Assembly: GCA_018806915.1 (NCBI GenBank)
Contig: JAGKQI010000090.1
Span: 806,001-870,000 of the forward strand
Source of the DNA: Phytophthora colocasiae
Lineage: Eukaryota > Oomycota > Peronosporomycetes > Peronosporales > Peronosporaceae
Direction of reading: 5' to 3'
Length of the DNA stretch: 64,000 bases
In this document: piece after piece, positions 9,804-20,900 of the stretch
Position numbering within the stretch: the stretch's first letter is position 1
Layout of the letters: each line of letters begins with the position of its first letter
The notes under the pieces: model-generated
What the model was told of the DNA's origin: nothing
The model's input: the letters and a program-made list of their open reading frames with translations, nothing else
Databases searched by the model: none
Program-made: the position numbers and the translations under genes

Positions 9804-11103
9804 TCAATCTACTCGTGGACGCTTACTGTGTGTCAGGTACCGAGGGTTCTCCTGTGAAGAAGACTGCGACATTGATGGAGTCTGGCTACTCGAGACGCTG
9901 CCACTGCCACTACTGACAAGCAATATCGTTAGGTGATGTCTGAACGCACACGTCGACGCTAATAAGCACGTACCCGTTGGGGAAGAGTGTGACTTCCTCC
10001 TCACTGCGCGCCTGTGATGACGGCAAGAACGTCGTCACCGTGGACAGCGTCATCTCGATGGAGAACTTGGCCATCGACGTCGACTCCGCCGCAAACAGCA
10101 CCGGACTATGACAATTATGCATGTCAAAAACAGTAACACGCAATTCACTACACTCTCAAACTCACCTTCCGCTTGTACTGAAGTAGAACGACACCTCCAG
10201 TACGTCACTCGCCTTGCAAAACGCCAGCAACGCCTACACAATATCGCCATCAGCCTTTTTCCTCCGTCCATATCCAAATCCCTTACCCACCTTAATCTCT
10301 TTAATGCAAAAGATCAGCTGTGACGTCTCCATGTTGTCTGTTGATGGATGCAGAATGTACTCGTTGAACTCTGCGCTCTCCACGGCCGTCTCCGTCTGCA
10401 ACTGAGCTTTACTGTCTGTGATACTGGAGAAGTAGCTCTCGAATTTCACGTGTGTTGGCGTGCAGGTGACGCTAACCTCACTACTGTGGTGGATATGCGC
10501 CAGTAATGAACTCAAATGATGTTGCCTTGTCTTCCAGCGATTGGGACTCTCGCCTTTGTCGAACACGGCGCGCATGATCTGGCATGTCGTCACCTTCATG
10601 TGGTGTGTCTTAGTGATGTCAAAGTCACATCGCAGTCTCCAGCGCAGCTCCATACAGTCCAAGTCTACTTCGTCTACGTCACTACTCTGCGAAATGTCCT
10701 CCTGGCTCGCATTTGCTGGTGGTAAGGCCTCTTTGTCCACCAAAAGAGCCAATTGAACACTTTGCACGTGTTTGAGCGTGCGGAAAACGTTGCAGCATGG
10801 TCTTGAGAAGACCTTGCATTTAATAAATGGCGTCCGTCCATTGAATCTCGCCCTCAGCGTCTCTACAGACGTGATATCGATGCCACCGAGCGTAATACTG
10901 CTGTCTTGAGACTCGGAGAAGAACGTCCTATCCAAAACCACCTGCCCTGAAGCCGAATGCGCATCATTGAGAGCACGAAGCGTGAGTTTACGTGCGCCTG
11001 GGTCGCATTCAATAGAGATCTCCTTCCCAACTTGAGCCAAGCACTGCAGCGCCGCCACGAACACCTTGAGCGCTTCCTCCGCGATCTCCAGTCGCACTTC
11101 CAT
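9804..11103 (-). CDS. RAD9: RAD9, subunit of the 9-1-1 DNA damage checkpoint clamp
   Basis: Four exons on the minus strand: 11103-10291, 10233-10166, 10105-9974 and 9912-9804, with GT-AG introns of 57, 60 and 61 bp and matching phases, giving 373 aa. RAD9 pairs with RAD1 and HUS1 in a PCNA-like ring loaded at damaged DNA that activates the ATR kinase. The start chosen (MEVRLEIAEEALKVF) aligns with the short N terminus of known RAD9; an in-frame ATG at 11145 would add 14 residues. Family features are two PCNA-like domains, RALNDAHSASGQVVLDRTFF early, FNEYILHP in the middle, and after intron 1 the LLAFCKASD...VSFYFSTSGSPVLFAAE block typical of Rad9. The C-terminal tail (SGSGSVSSSQTPSMSQSSSQ) is Ser-rich, as in RAD9 tails that are phosphorylated, and ends in a basic patch. 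Confidence 0.85.
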
Positions 11104-11248
11104 CTCAAAAGTGTATTTGACCATCACTGCATTCCGCATTATCATTTTTGTAATTGTTTACTTTTATGAGTGATATATTCGTAAAAAGCAGGGGAATTTT
11201 GAACAAAAGACCATCACTCTGCATTCCGCACTCCCTATCAGGAAGACC
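11104..11248. promoter_or_regulatory. Divergent RAD9/UFL1 promoter with a repeated motif
   Basis: Only 145 bp separate the RAD9 and UFL1 start codons. A near-repeat lies in it twice in the same orientation: GACCATCACTGCATTCCGCA at 11119-11138 and the same word with CT inserted after CACT at 11209-11230. The second copy contains TCACTCT (11214-11220), which fits the oomycete initiator and lies about 30 bp before the UFL1 ATG. The first copy may serve the opposite gene or be a shared factor site; this is inference. Confidence 0.5.
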
Positions 11249-13699
11249 ATGGACGAGATCGCGTTGCTGCAGCAGCAACTCGCCGCCGTTCAGCAGCAGG
11301 AAGCAGCGCTCAAGCTCTCGGACCACAACGTCATCGATCTTCTTCTCAAGCTCCAGCAGCTCGGCAAGCTCCAGGTGATCCACACGCGCACGGGGAAGCA
11401 GTTTTTGACGCCTCTTCAGGTCCAGAGGGAGATCGCGGACTACGTGGCACTCCATGGCGGACGCTTGAGTCTCACAGAACTGGAGAAACTTATCGATGTG
11501 GATCGTACTCATGTGGAGAAACAAACAGCGGCGCTCTGTCGCGGTAACAGAGGCCACAAGGACATGTATCACGTTGTGAATAACGGAGAGGAACTGCTTA
11601 CGAGCTGGTATCTGGATGGTATTATGGAGGACACTAATGTGTTGTTACAGGATAGCGGTACAACGTCTATTGGAGAGTTGGCCCAGCAGTTCGGCTTCGC
11701 TGTGGACTACATGCGCGACGTGGTGCGCACAAGGCTTGGCAGTATTTTAAAGGCCAGAGAACGAGACAACGTGCTGTACACGAACTCGTACGTGACAGCG
11801 CAGAAATCAAGGCTCCGAGGAGTCTTTGCGGCTGTGACTAGGCCTGTGTTCGTGCCTGATGTGCTCAGGAGTTTCGGCTTTGATGAAGCGGTGGCTAATG
11901 AGGCTCTAGCAGAGTTGTTGCAGACGAAGGTGCTGATGGGAACGTTGCGCGGACGTGAATATGTGCCTTATGTGTTTATGGCAGCACAACGGGAGAGTAT
12001 GTACTCGTTTTTCCAGCAGAATGGATACTTGGAACACGCGCGAGCACGAGAACTCCAGGTGTCCAGGCCCTACGACTTTTTGAAGAAGCGTTTTCCGGAT
12101 GCAGTACCACTACAGGAGAGCGTCGTGAGTCGTGCACTGCAGCTCCAGCTTGAAGGAGCGGTAGAGGCTGCGGTAAATGACAACACGTTTGTGGATGTAC
12201 GTTCGTTGTTGCCAAGTGCGTTGCCTGTGGTGGATGTGGGCTTGCTGCTAGCGATGTCACCGACGCTTGAGAAGGCTGGGCATGTATCCAAGGCATACCA
12301 AATTGCCGAAAGCTATGCTGTCAGCTCCGGTTTCTTCGCTTCATGCTTGGAGAAATTTAGTGAAGATGCTAATGCCAAGGCTGCCCGTGCTGCTGCCCAG
12401 CAAAAGAACACTGGTGCTAATGCTAACGCTCGTGAAAGCAGACAAGAGGTGGATGAAGGCGACAATTCGGATGACGAAGACTTCGGCAATAAACGAGGTA
12501 AGAAGGGCAAACGTGGTAAGGCCGGAAGCAAACGCGACCAGGAAGAAACCGGAGGACGGAGCGGGAAGTCTGGAAAGGGAAAGAAGGGCAAACGTGGTTC
12601 TAAGCGTGGTGGGGATGCAGACGATGACGCTGCGAGTCGATCAACACCGGCTCAAGTTTCGATCGTACCTTCTCCTGAGGAAGCGATTGAGCTGCTGATC
12701 CGATGGTTTCCCGCAGTTGAAGAACTCCAGGGCGATGATGATTTTATGAGTGGAATGGTATCATATCTGGAATCGAAGATAGATGAGGTGTATGCGGCAG
12801 CGCTGACGAAGGCTCTATCTAGTATTTTACGCGGAGATGCTGCCTCGTTGCGTGAGCTGCGCAAGACGTTTGAAGATCGATTTGACGATCTTTTCACTAA
12901 GTTACTCGTTTTGGAGAAGGGCTTTAACAAACTGTCGATGCACGTGGATGCCAAGGATGCTGCTGGTATGGAGCAGCTTGCACTTGTGGAAGTTCACTTG
13001 CTTGAGTCTTCTGCTGTGGAGCTTGCAGCGCTGGTTACAAGCTTTATGGCGGAAAGCAATAGCCTTGAGCTAGAAGGCGTGCCTCTTTTGTCGTCTCCCA
13101 GTTTAAATGAAGAAGAGAAGGACGGAGCCACTGTTGATCCTGTAACTTCGCTGAGTGATGAGAACAAAAAGGTGCTGGAGTCGAGTCTTCCGCAATCCAC
13201 TGCAAATATCCTAGTGCGGTTATGGACACTTGCCACAGCTGGCCGTCGCTCATTGAGCGATTTCATGGTTCACATCCCAGTACTGGCCGAAGCTATCAGC
13301 ATGCCACTTCGAAAATTGGACCGTAAAAAGGAGCGCCAAATTATCTTCGGTTATCGACAGGCAGTGCTTGCGGAACTAGACACCAACACATCGATGGCGA
13401 TCGAGAGCAACCAGCAATCTGCTTTGATTGCAGCATTGATTTTGGAACTTTTCTTCCAACAGCTCACTGGTCTCCCGGCAAGCTTCCCGTGCGATACCGT
13501 GTCCTACGGTGGAATAGTGTTGAGCGCATTCCGCGACATTGTGCCGCAGAAGGCGATGTCGATCCTTCAGGAGTTTTTAGATTTGACGAGCCTACTTTTC
13601 GGTGGTGAAGACACTGAGGAGCAGACGGATAGGTGGAGTGAGAGTCTGAATGCTGCGCGCACTTTGGTACTTTTGAAAGATCTGAGCGGGCTAGAGTGA
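11249..13699 (+). CDS. UFL1: UFL1, E3 UFM1-protein ligase
   Basis: An intronless 816-aa protein, close to the roughly 790 aa of animal UFL1. UFL1 transfers the ubiquitin-like UFM1 to targets such as ribosomal protein RPL26 at the ER, working with DDRGK1 and CDK5RAP3. The N terminus shows the expected helical/winged-helix pattern: DHNVIDLLLKLQQLGKLQVI, then TGKQFLTPLQVQREI, GGRLSLTELEKLIDVD and the KSRLRGVFAAVTRPVFV block, all at positions matching the family. A low-complexity Lys/Gly-rich insert (about residues 405-470, repeats of KKGKRG) separates the N-terminal part from the C-terminal domain (from about residue 475), which includes LVRLWTLATAGRRSLSDF. It shares a divergent promoter with RAD9 and ends 163 bp from the convergent START-FYVE-GAF gene. 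Confidence 0.85.
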   Translation: MDEIALLQQQLAAVQQQEAALKLSDHNVIDLLLKLQQLGKLQVIHTRTGKQFLTPLQVQREIADYVALHGGRLSLTELEKLIDVDRTHVEKQTAALCRGNRGHKDMYHVVNNGEELLTSWYLDGIMEDTNVLLQDSGTTSIGELAQQFGFAVDYMRDVVRTRLGSILKARERDNVLYTNSYVTAQKSRLRGVFAAVTRPVFVPDVLRSFGFDEAVANEALAELLQTKVLMGTLRGREYVPYVFMAAQRESMYSFFQQNGYLEHARARELQVSRPYDFLKKRFPDAVPLQESVVSRALQLQLEGAVEAAVNDNTFVDVRSLLPSALPVVDVGLLLAMSPTLEKAGHVSKAYQIAESYAVSSGFFASCLEKFSEDANAKAARAAAQQKNTGANANARESRQEVDEGDNSDDEDFGNKRGKKGKRGKAGSKRDQEETGGRSGKSGKGKKGKRGSKRGGDADDDAASRSTPAQVSIVPSPEEAIELLIRWFPAVEELQGDDDFMSGMVSYLESKIDEVYAAALTKALSSILRGDAASLRELRKTFEDRFDDLFTKLLVLEKGFNKLSMHVDAKDAAGMEQLALVEVHLLESSAVELAALVTSFMAESNSLELEGVPLLSSPSLNEEEKDGATVDPVTSLSDENKKVLESSLPQSTANILVRLWTLATAGRRSLSDFMVHIPVLAEAISMPLRKLDRKKERQIIFGYRQAVLAELDTNTSMAIESNQQSALIAALILELFFQQLTGLPASFPCDTVSYGGIVLSAFRDIVPQKAMSILQEFLDLTSLLFGGEDTEEQTDRWSESLNAARTLVLLKDLSGLE

Positions 13700-13862
13700 G
13701 CACAATGAATTACTACTCGGGTGTGCAAAACTGCGAGTCTGTGGTTGTTTGGAAAGCTGAAATGTACGTGCTTTATGCATTTTTGATCTTACGTTGGTTG
13801 TCTTCTCCACGTGGTCGTGGTTCATTTTGTACTTGTTTTATAGTAGTTTGATCTTCGGTGGC

Positions 13863-16322
13863 TCAGACTTCTGCGGGGCTTTCGCGCATTGCTCGCTGCT
13901 CAGCAGCTCGTTGAACGACACGTGAAGCAGTGCTGGCCAGACTGCTCATAGCAGCATACTGCGATCGCGTGAGGTCACGAGCATGTTGGTCGGCGCAGCA
14001 CACAGAACCAATGACTGTCTTGCCATCAGAGCCCATTAGTGGGAAACCGCAGTAGAAGTTGATCCCCATCTTCCGGACACTTGACATGGCGCTGAAGCGT
14101 ATATCGGCCTGGACATGGCGGGACACGAGCGGATTGGAGTCGAGAATGGTCTGAGCGCAGAAACCCTGTTCTCTCGGGTACGACTGACCGCCAGCCACTG
14201 CCGGGTGTGTGGAAGCCAACACGTGAAGCTGGGCCTTGTCAACGACGGTGATCATACTCACAGCGCAGCTGAGTTCCTTCGAAGCTAGCGAGCAGATGAT
14301 GCCAAGTTCAGGGACGTCTCCAAGCTCATTCAATTGTTGTTCGCGGATGAGTTGCAGTCGCTTGAACTCATTGGACGGGATTGGCGGTATGACAGCTTCC
14401 AACGGGTCATCAGGGAACTCCATCTGATAACTCCTTGCGTCTGCATTGGCAAGAGGGTAGTCGTCCTCCCAACGCGGAGTATCGCCCCACATCTGTTTAA
14501 GGCGTTCGACATCGTCGACTTCTTCGCTCTCGGTGTCTTCTCCTGCTTCAGCATCGTCAACTTCTTCATCGTGTACACCAAGCAGAGGTAGACCATTTTT
14601 GGTTACACCTGCAGATGCACTACGGATTCTAGCAGCGCTTGACCGTCTCCGCGCGCGTTCCTCGTCGACAATATCTTTCATGACACTCAATACGCTGGCT
14701 TTTCGGCTCCGTTGGGCTGCACCGCCTGCCGTCGCGTCTGCGAGAGTTTCCAGCAGCAGGTCATTGAGAGAGGCCGGCCGTGTTTTGAGTGTGGGCCTGG
14801 TTGCTCTAACACCACGTAGACTACCGCCTGGAGTGCTGTTAGCTCGAGACATTGGAGAGTGCGAGTCCGAGATGACCCGTGCTGGTCGAAGGTCTTCCTC
14901 AGTCGCGGCAGTGTATCGAGCTTGATCTACACGGACAAGACAGCGTTCGCAAACTCTCACTTGTTCGATCTGTGGACGGGCATCACCTCGTGCTCGATGC
15001 TCCCGCTCTTGAGCATGAGCGCATTTCTCACAGACAAGGAAGCCACAGAGACAACACAAACGTTTCCTCGTGCGTTTGAAAAACTTGGAGAATGAACGAC
15101 GGCAGCAAGCACAACGTGGGACATTGGCCACCGTTTCCAGAGGGAGACGTGTGCTGTTGATGATCACCTGCATTCCAAGACGACGACGACGCACTACTAA
15201 GAGGAAGCGATGGCAACTGGCAGCAAGACGGAGCAGCCAGAGGCGCGCTATGCGTCGTTCGTGACCGGCACGCTTGAATGCATCATGGGCGTCAGGAGGC
15301 AAATATTCACCATGGAAAACCACGCGAGTAGCACGCCCACTGGGGTCTTCTTCGAAAGAGTAGTTGATGACGACATTCGGGACGTGCTGCGATCGTGACG
15401 GTGGAGGCGACGGAGCGTTATCCAGTACAACACTCGAGCGAGCAACGGACACTAGAGTTCTAGTGAAAGCTGGTGGAGGGGTGGCCCCTATAGCGATCGC
15501 TGTTGTAGATGCTGTTCTCCTCGCCGACTGTTCTTCTTTTGCTCGGTGTCGAGGGTGCAAGAGCTCCAAGAAGCACCACGACTCGTTCTTGGAGAAGACG
15601 TTGCCACTCTCGAAAGTTGCAGTTTTGACAGACAATTCTCTCTGTTCGAATGCTCTCGCCGGGTTTCCAGCTCCACGTTGAATCTTGATCGTCCGTAAAA
15701 GCTCCCCCTCTACGAACTCGCGGCGGTAAATGCAGCGCATCATATCGCGGAAGATGTCAGTGGAGGCGATACGAAAGACAAGGCGCAATTCCTGTACGCT
15801 GCACGGCAGCACCCCCTCAGCTAGAACGGCAAAGCCTTTGGGCCCCCATCGCGTCTGATGTCGGTGATCTCGGACTGTGAGGCGAGTAAAGAGCTTCATG
15901 GCATCGCTGTTAGCGTATCCTCGCGGGAGCTTCTTTCGCTTCCATACACTCACATGCTTGTCACTGAGACTCGCCGCTGCCAATTCGAGATCAAGTTCGC
16001 CCCAGTTCACGCCAGAAGCAGCAGCAGCTCCCAATTCATGCAACCGCTTGTCGCTTAATCGAGCTGATTCTATCATGGATTCGACTGCCGGTGGCCGTCG
16101 ACGCAGAGAACTCGGGTGATCTCCGTATCTGTCCCAAGACGGTTCTTCGCTACGTTGGCTGTTGTAGTCGTACGTGGCGCCGCTCTCTTCGCTTTCGTAG
16201 CTGTAGCTTGCGTTCAGCATGGCAACCGAAGCGGAGCTAGCTCCGTTCACCGCCATCGATGCACCTAAGTCCTCGTGTACCTGCTGTCTCCGTGGTGTCC
16301 CGAAGTTCCGGGGTGCCGGCAT
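13863..16322 (-). CDS. START-FYVE-GAF domain protein
   Basis: An 819-aa protein of a type expanded in oomycetes. Residues about 130-395 look like a START-like lipid-binding region (FTRLTVRDHRHQTRWGPKGF, AVLAEGVLPCSVQEL). Residues about 402-465 are a FYVE-type zinc finger with four CxxC pairs (CACC, CCLC, CEKC, CERC); the usual RRHHCR motif reads RKRLCCLCG, so the ligand-adjacent histidines typical for PI3P binding are absent. Residues about 650-800 are a GAF domain (FKRLQLIREQQLNELGDVPE, GFCAQTIL, FYCGFPLMGSDGKTVIGSVC). The likely role is membrane-lipid sensing on endosomal membranes coupled to a small-molecule sensor, but no ligand can be named. An acidic stretch precedes the GAF domain. A possible donor (GGTAAGTACG) just upstream of the ATG suggests an intron in the 5' UTR. 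Confidence 0.8.
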   Translation of the reverse strand: MPAPRNFGTPRRQQVHEDLGASMAVNGASSASVAMLNASYSYESEESGATYDYNSQRSEEPSWDRYGDHPSSLRRRPPAVESMIESARLSDKRLHELGAAAASGVNWGELDLELAAASLSDKHVSVWKRKKLPRGYANSDAMKLFTRLTVRDHRHQTRWGPKGFAVLAEGVLPCSVQELRLVFRIASTDIFRDMMRCIYRREFVEGELLRTIKIQRGAGNPARAFEQRELSVKTATFESGNVFSKNESWCFLELLHPRHRAKEEQSARRTASTTAIAIGATPPPAFTRTLVSVARSSVVLDNAPSPPPSRSQHVPNVVINYSFEEDPSGRATRVVFHGEYLPPDAHDAFKRAGHERRIARLWLLRLAASCHRFLLVVRRRRLGMQVIINSTRLPLETVANVPRCACCRRSFSKFFKRTRKRLCCLCGFLVCEKCAHAQEREHRARGDARPQIEQVRVCERCLVRVDQARYTAATEEDLRPARVISDSHSPMSRANSTPGGSLRGVRATRPTLKTRPASLNDLLLETLADATAGGAAQRSRKASVLSVMKDIVDEERARRRSSAARIRSASAGVTKNGLPLLGVHDEEVDDAEAGEDTESEEVDDVERLKQMWGDTPRWEDDYPLANADARSYQMEFPDDPLEAVIPPIPSNEFKRLQLIREQQLNELGDVPELGIICSLASKELSCAVSMITVVDKAQLHVLASTHPAVAGGQSYPREQGFCAQTILDSNPLVSRHVQADIRFSAMSSVRKMGINFYCGFPLMGSDGKTVIGSVCCADQHARDLTRSQYAAMSSLASTASRVVQRAAEQRAMRESPAEV

Positions 16323-16501
16323 ATCGACGTGACCAATGCCGACCTGTTCGTCCTCCGACCTCGTACTTACCAGCTGAAAGTTGATAAGTGTCTCCAGCTT
16401 CTGGGGACTTTGAGAGATGACGGCACCAAACGCACCAAACGCCCCGAGTCTTCGCGGGAGCGGGCTCAGGATTTGTGTCCACGACGCTCCGAATGTAACA
16501 C

Positions 16502-16542
16502 GACAAGATAAAGCGACTGGACTCCAGTCGCTTTATCTTGTC
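16502..16542. repeat. Perfect 20-bp palindrome with 1-bp centre
   Basis: GACAAGATAAAGCGACTGGA at 16502-16521 is followed by one C and then by its exact reverse complement at 16523-16542. It would fold into a perfect hairpin. Confidence 0.9.
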
Positions 16543-16699
16543 TGGAGGCATTGCCCAGTTCCTGCACCTTGTTGCTCCAGTGCGTTGAGTCAGATGGTCC
16601 GCATAAGGATAGCTCTGCGGGATGGGGATCATAGCTTTCTTTGGCTTTACCATTGGAGTTTTCGGGCTGGTCGAGATCTGATCGTCCGTACATGAGGGG

Positions 16700-17305
16700 T
16701 ACACCGATCGACAGAATGCAACGACCACTTTCCCGCAGGTGCAAAGTCTGTTCGGCGCGTGTAGACTGGTTATGTGAGAGCGAATTAATATCGATTTTGG
16801 TAAAAGATAGAGAGCAGCTGTATTTTGCACTAAAAATTGCACTAGTGACGGTTTAATGGATTCCCAGGCTGAAATGGCACGCTTTATCGTAGCCAAGCGC
16901 TCTCCTTTCGCCGTCGTAGCAGTAGCTGTTGCTCTTGCGTAGCTTTGCGTTGGCTTAGCCCCTCTATAGCTTAAAAGGACACGTCGTTTTTCTTGTATTG
17001 TGTAGTGCATGCGGCGTTGTTTGGCTGGCGCGTACACCTCGTCAAGGAGGCCTGTGTGTGGCAACCTCCTTTGCTTCCTGCAATACTGTCGCGGGTGGTG
17101 GGGGCTGCGAGGACTCCTCGTCCGCTTCCTCTATTTTATCGAGTGGCTGGTGGAGACCTCCGTTTTATCGAGTGGCTGGTGGAGTTTTATTTTAGCGATT
17201 GAACGCTGCATCGGGCAATTTGATTGGTTGATAACAAAATGTGCACACAATTTTATATCACAAGCGCCCTTTTTATATGGACGCTGCATTCTGTCGATCG
17301 GTGTA
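16700..17305. repeat. Inverted repeat pair, possible MITE ends
   Basis: A 21-bp word at 17285-17305 (TGCATTCTGTCGATCGG and four more bases) recurs as its exact reverse complement at 16700-16720, with looser similarity continuing outward on both sides. The 606-bp span could be a non-autonomous element, but no target duplication was recognised. Confidence 0.45.
17134..17184. repeat. Two-copy tandem repeat
   Basis: A 22-bp word beginning TTTTATCGAGTGGCTGG occurs at 17134-17155 and 17163-17184, a 29-bp period. Confidence 0.8.
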
Positions 17306-17951
17306 TCCCTCCAATTTGAAGACCAAATGCAAAGTCCGAAGGTGTCATTCTCGAGGGCCTCAATGCCCGTTCGTCGAATATATTCTTCGAGAGCTGATTG
17401 AGGCGGGGACAAAGCAGGTGTATGTCAGCTTGTTCACAAACTTGCAGCTGTTGCAGTCGAAGTGCTGTCGCTGCTTCGCTTTCAAGAGTCTGCTCGCACG
17501 CTGGCGAGAATGTATGGTGTCCAACGTATGAAGAGCGGCGAACGATGCCATCAGAATGCAGCGACTACAAGACAGCGGAAGATTTCTCGTCGTCACCTCT
17601 GCTTCGGAAGCAGCAGTGTCTGCAGATCGAAATAACAGCGACTAGATCGATCGAGGCGAACGGCGATGTTCGGCTAGTGCAGATGGTCTCAAGTGGCCGT
17701 GCACGAACACATGATACCGTACGTGTACGGCGCGAAAGGGTTTTTCATGGGCAGCAACAAGAATGCAACTTCGACATCTTCATCATTGGATCTACGTACA
17801 TCTCGACGTATTGGAGACGTAGGGCTGCTTTAGTATGTTCTGACATCCATCTCTCCATGGTGCTGAGCCTTCAACTTCGGTTTCAGCTCCTTCGTATTTT
17901 CGTACCATGCGACCGGCCAAAGCTCGAGAAAGCTCTTTCTAGTGTGAGCTT

Positions 17952-20900
17952 ATGGCGCTGCCTCGGGCCAAAAAGCGCTCTGGCACCGTCTTCTCTCGCG
18001 ATGAAATTGGCGTCGAGCAGTTGCAATCACTCAAGGAGAAGTTCGCGGATGGAGACTTGACTGAGAAGGAGTTCGTGAGCCTCTTTCGCGAGATCGTCGA
18101 CGCTTCGCTCAGTGAGACTCAACTGACAGAGCTGTACGACTCCCCCGTTCTTTGATTCTTGACGTTGTCGTGACTTGACCTTTTGATTCTGTTGTAGATT
18201 CCAGAAAATCGATGCCAATTCGGATGGAACAGTGGACTGGGACGAACTGACCAATGTGCGGTGCAAGCTGATCCAGAGCTTATATACTTAGTCTTCGTCT
18301 AACTCTTGACTTTCGACAGTACATGTTCCTTAGTGGAAGTGGGAGCGATGAATATACAGGAGACGACGGGAACTGCTGCTATGAGACGGCGTTTCCTGAA
18401 AAATACCCGGGTGATATGAGGAATAGCAACGGGTCTGGGCCAGCCACTCCAACCGAGATAATGGGAAATGCAGGAGGAGGTGGTGGATCTCTCGGGCTCG
18501 GCCTGCTTCCACATCACAAAGACGTCATCACTCGCACTGTACGCTTAGAACGACCAAGCGTGTACCTCACAACCAGCAAGGATGGGAGTGTGCGAACTTG
18601 GAGTGCGAATTCTCTAGCTCCCCAGCAGGTCTTAGCGTCAGGGCGAGACTGGCTAACGGACTGTTGCGTCATGAAGCGCTCGAACCGTCTTGCCGTGTCG
18701 TCCATGAACCGAACATTGAGCTTCTACGATCTCAACACTGGTCAACTCATTGGTGATCTCATCGATTACTCCCGCCGACAGTGTATCCCGCTATGCCTCG
18801 CTTACGTTGAAAAGCCGTCGGACGATCGTGAAGCAATAGTAGTTGGAGACGACACCGGTGGCATATCGGTACTTACGTGTTCAGATCAATGGCTCGCCTG
18901 CGATGGTCGCTCACCTCCTCCTGGATCCACTGCTACAACATCAAACACTGTTACTGGTAGTAGCATTGGTGCAAGCAGCGCAAATCCAGGTCCTAGCAAC
19001 GCATCAGGACAAACAGGAGTTCCATCAGGGTCTTCAACAGTGATAGGAAGCGCAGGGTCTGCAAATGCAAGTCAAACGAATGTAGCCACACCAAGTAGCC
19101 CAAGTACAATTGGTACTGGTGGTGGAAATCCTGCAGGCAGCGCAGTTCTTGAAGCTCAAGGGTTTTCCTCGCGTGTCAAATTCCAGAAACACACAGACTG
19201 GATCACTCGAGTCAAGTGGGTTCACGATATGCGAGCAGTAGTGGCCACGTCGTTGGATGCCACCGTGTCGATTCTAGATGTGGACAGACTGGTGGTAAAG
19301 TTCGAGTACACTCGGCACCGAAAGGGTGTGTTCGACCTGGCGTGGTGTGCCAGTACTCGACTCATTGCAAGCTGTGGAATGGAGCGAGATATCCACATTT
19401 GGAACCCTTACAGCTCTCAGCGAGCTGTCGCTACACTCAAGGGCCATACAAGTTCGGTGTTGCATCTCGTAAGCGATGACGATAATTTCCAGATTGTGTC
19501 GGCTGCTGCAGACAACACTGTCAAGGTTTGGGACGTAAGAAACCACCGTTGTCTACAGACATTCGTGGTAGATCGACATCGAGGTAGCTCAGTTACCACC
19601 GGGGGTTCTGTATCAGCAGCATCGTTGTATGCTGGGACTGGGGCGAATTTAAGCGCCGAAAACCGCGTGTCTGCGCTACTTTTTGACGGCAAACAACCAT
19701 GCCTCATGACTGCAACGACACAACTCACTCGATGGGCATTTAAATCTGCAGAAGGAGCAGGATCACAAGGAGCTGAGGACGACGAGAGTCCTGGTTTGAC
19801 CACTATGAGGAAGCATAAACTACGTGGAGCCCCGGTGGAACGTCCTATACGGATAGCTTGCTACAACAACGTTTTCCACCAGGTAGTGACAGCAGCGATG
19901 GATGCCGAGTCCGCGATCAAGACGTGGAGTGCGGAGACTGGAGACGAGATCTCAAGCTTCAATCACGCACATGGCGCCAACCCCGTGACTAGTATTGCGT
20001 TTGACCATGCAGGGCGACGCCTACTTACCGGTTCACACGACGGCGAACAGCTCAAGATGTGGAATTTCAGCAATGGAGCACTTGTGAAGCAATTCCACAA
20101 GAAAGAACCTCCTATTGTGAGTTCCTTGTTATTCACAAGTACACCAGCGACTGCTGGAACGGTAGCAAGTACTGCAGCTCTACCAGATGAACCTGAAGCT
20201 GGTGGTGAAACTACAGCTATGATCAGTGCGCCTCGGAAGCGGAAGACACGGGACATTATGCTCCTGCCAGCATCTTTCGGAATGGATAACGAAGGTCGAC
20301 GCGGTAACGCTGCATTGATGGCGCAGACAGAACTGCCAAGTCCAACTCGCGTGCGTCTTCAGCATGGACAAGACCACCCCACACCTGTTCCTCCAACAGG
20401 TACAACGTGTGAAGCTACACAAGCTCCTTCCAGCCTTAGAGGCATAAATTCCCGGCTTCGACCTCGCGTTGGAGCTTCAAGAACACCTCGAGTCTCTGAA
20501 ACTTCTCGTTACCGACAACACGAAGTTACCAGCATCCTGGACATCGAACGCAACCTGCGTGTGGGTATGGGCGACTTTATCTGCCAGAGATTTGTGTGCT
20601 CTGTAGGCTGGGATCGTCAGCTTTTCGTCTGGGCGGACAAGAACGACGAGTCCGAGGCACTTCCAGTACATATTCTTCCGCCTGATAGCGACGGTGATGA
20701 CGATGATAACGATTCCGACGAGACAGATCATGGCAGACGTGGTAGACGCCGGCGTAGACGACAACACCATACGATGGACGTCCTTGCTTTGGCCTATTTG
20801 CCACCTGCATACGTGGCCACCGCTGGCTTGGACGGATTAGTGCTGTTGTGGTCTCTCAATTCCGGGGAACTGGTAGCTCCACTTCATCAGAAATCGGGGC

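Larger units (their letters stand above)
16323..17951. other. Repeat-containing intergenic region
   Basis: No supported gene. A 275-codon minus frame (16237-17064) overlaps the START-FYVE-GAF start and reads straight through a palindrome and a dispersed repeat, so I treat it as non-coding. The stretch holds the palindrome at 16502, an inverted pair at 16700/17285 and a 22-bp tandem repeat at 17134. The last few hundred bases must contain the promoter of the EF-hand/WD40 gene, though I saw no clean initiator. Confidence 0.5.

Noticed and set aside
16237..17064. 275-codon minus-strand frame upstream of the START-FYVE-GAF gene
   Set aside because: It overlaps the real start, runs through the 41-base palindrome and a dispersed repeat, and has no domain or biased codon use.
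17398..18060. 220-codon plus frame overlapping the first exon of the EF-hand/WD40 gene
   Set aside because: It is out of frame with the exon, cysteine- and serine-rich without pattern, and the exon itself has clear EF-hand sequence.
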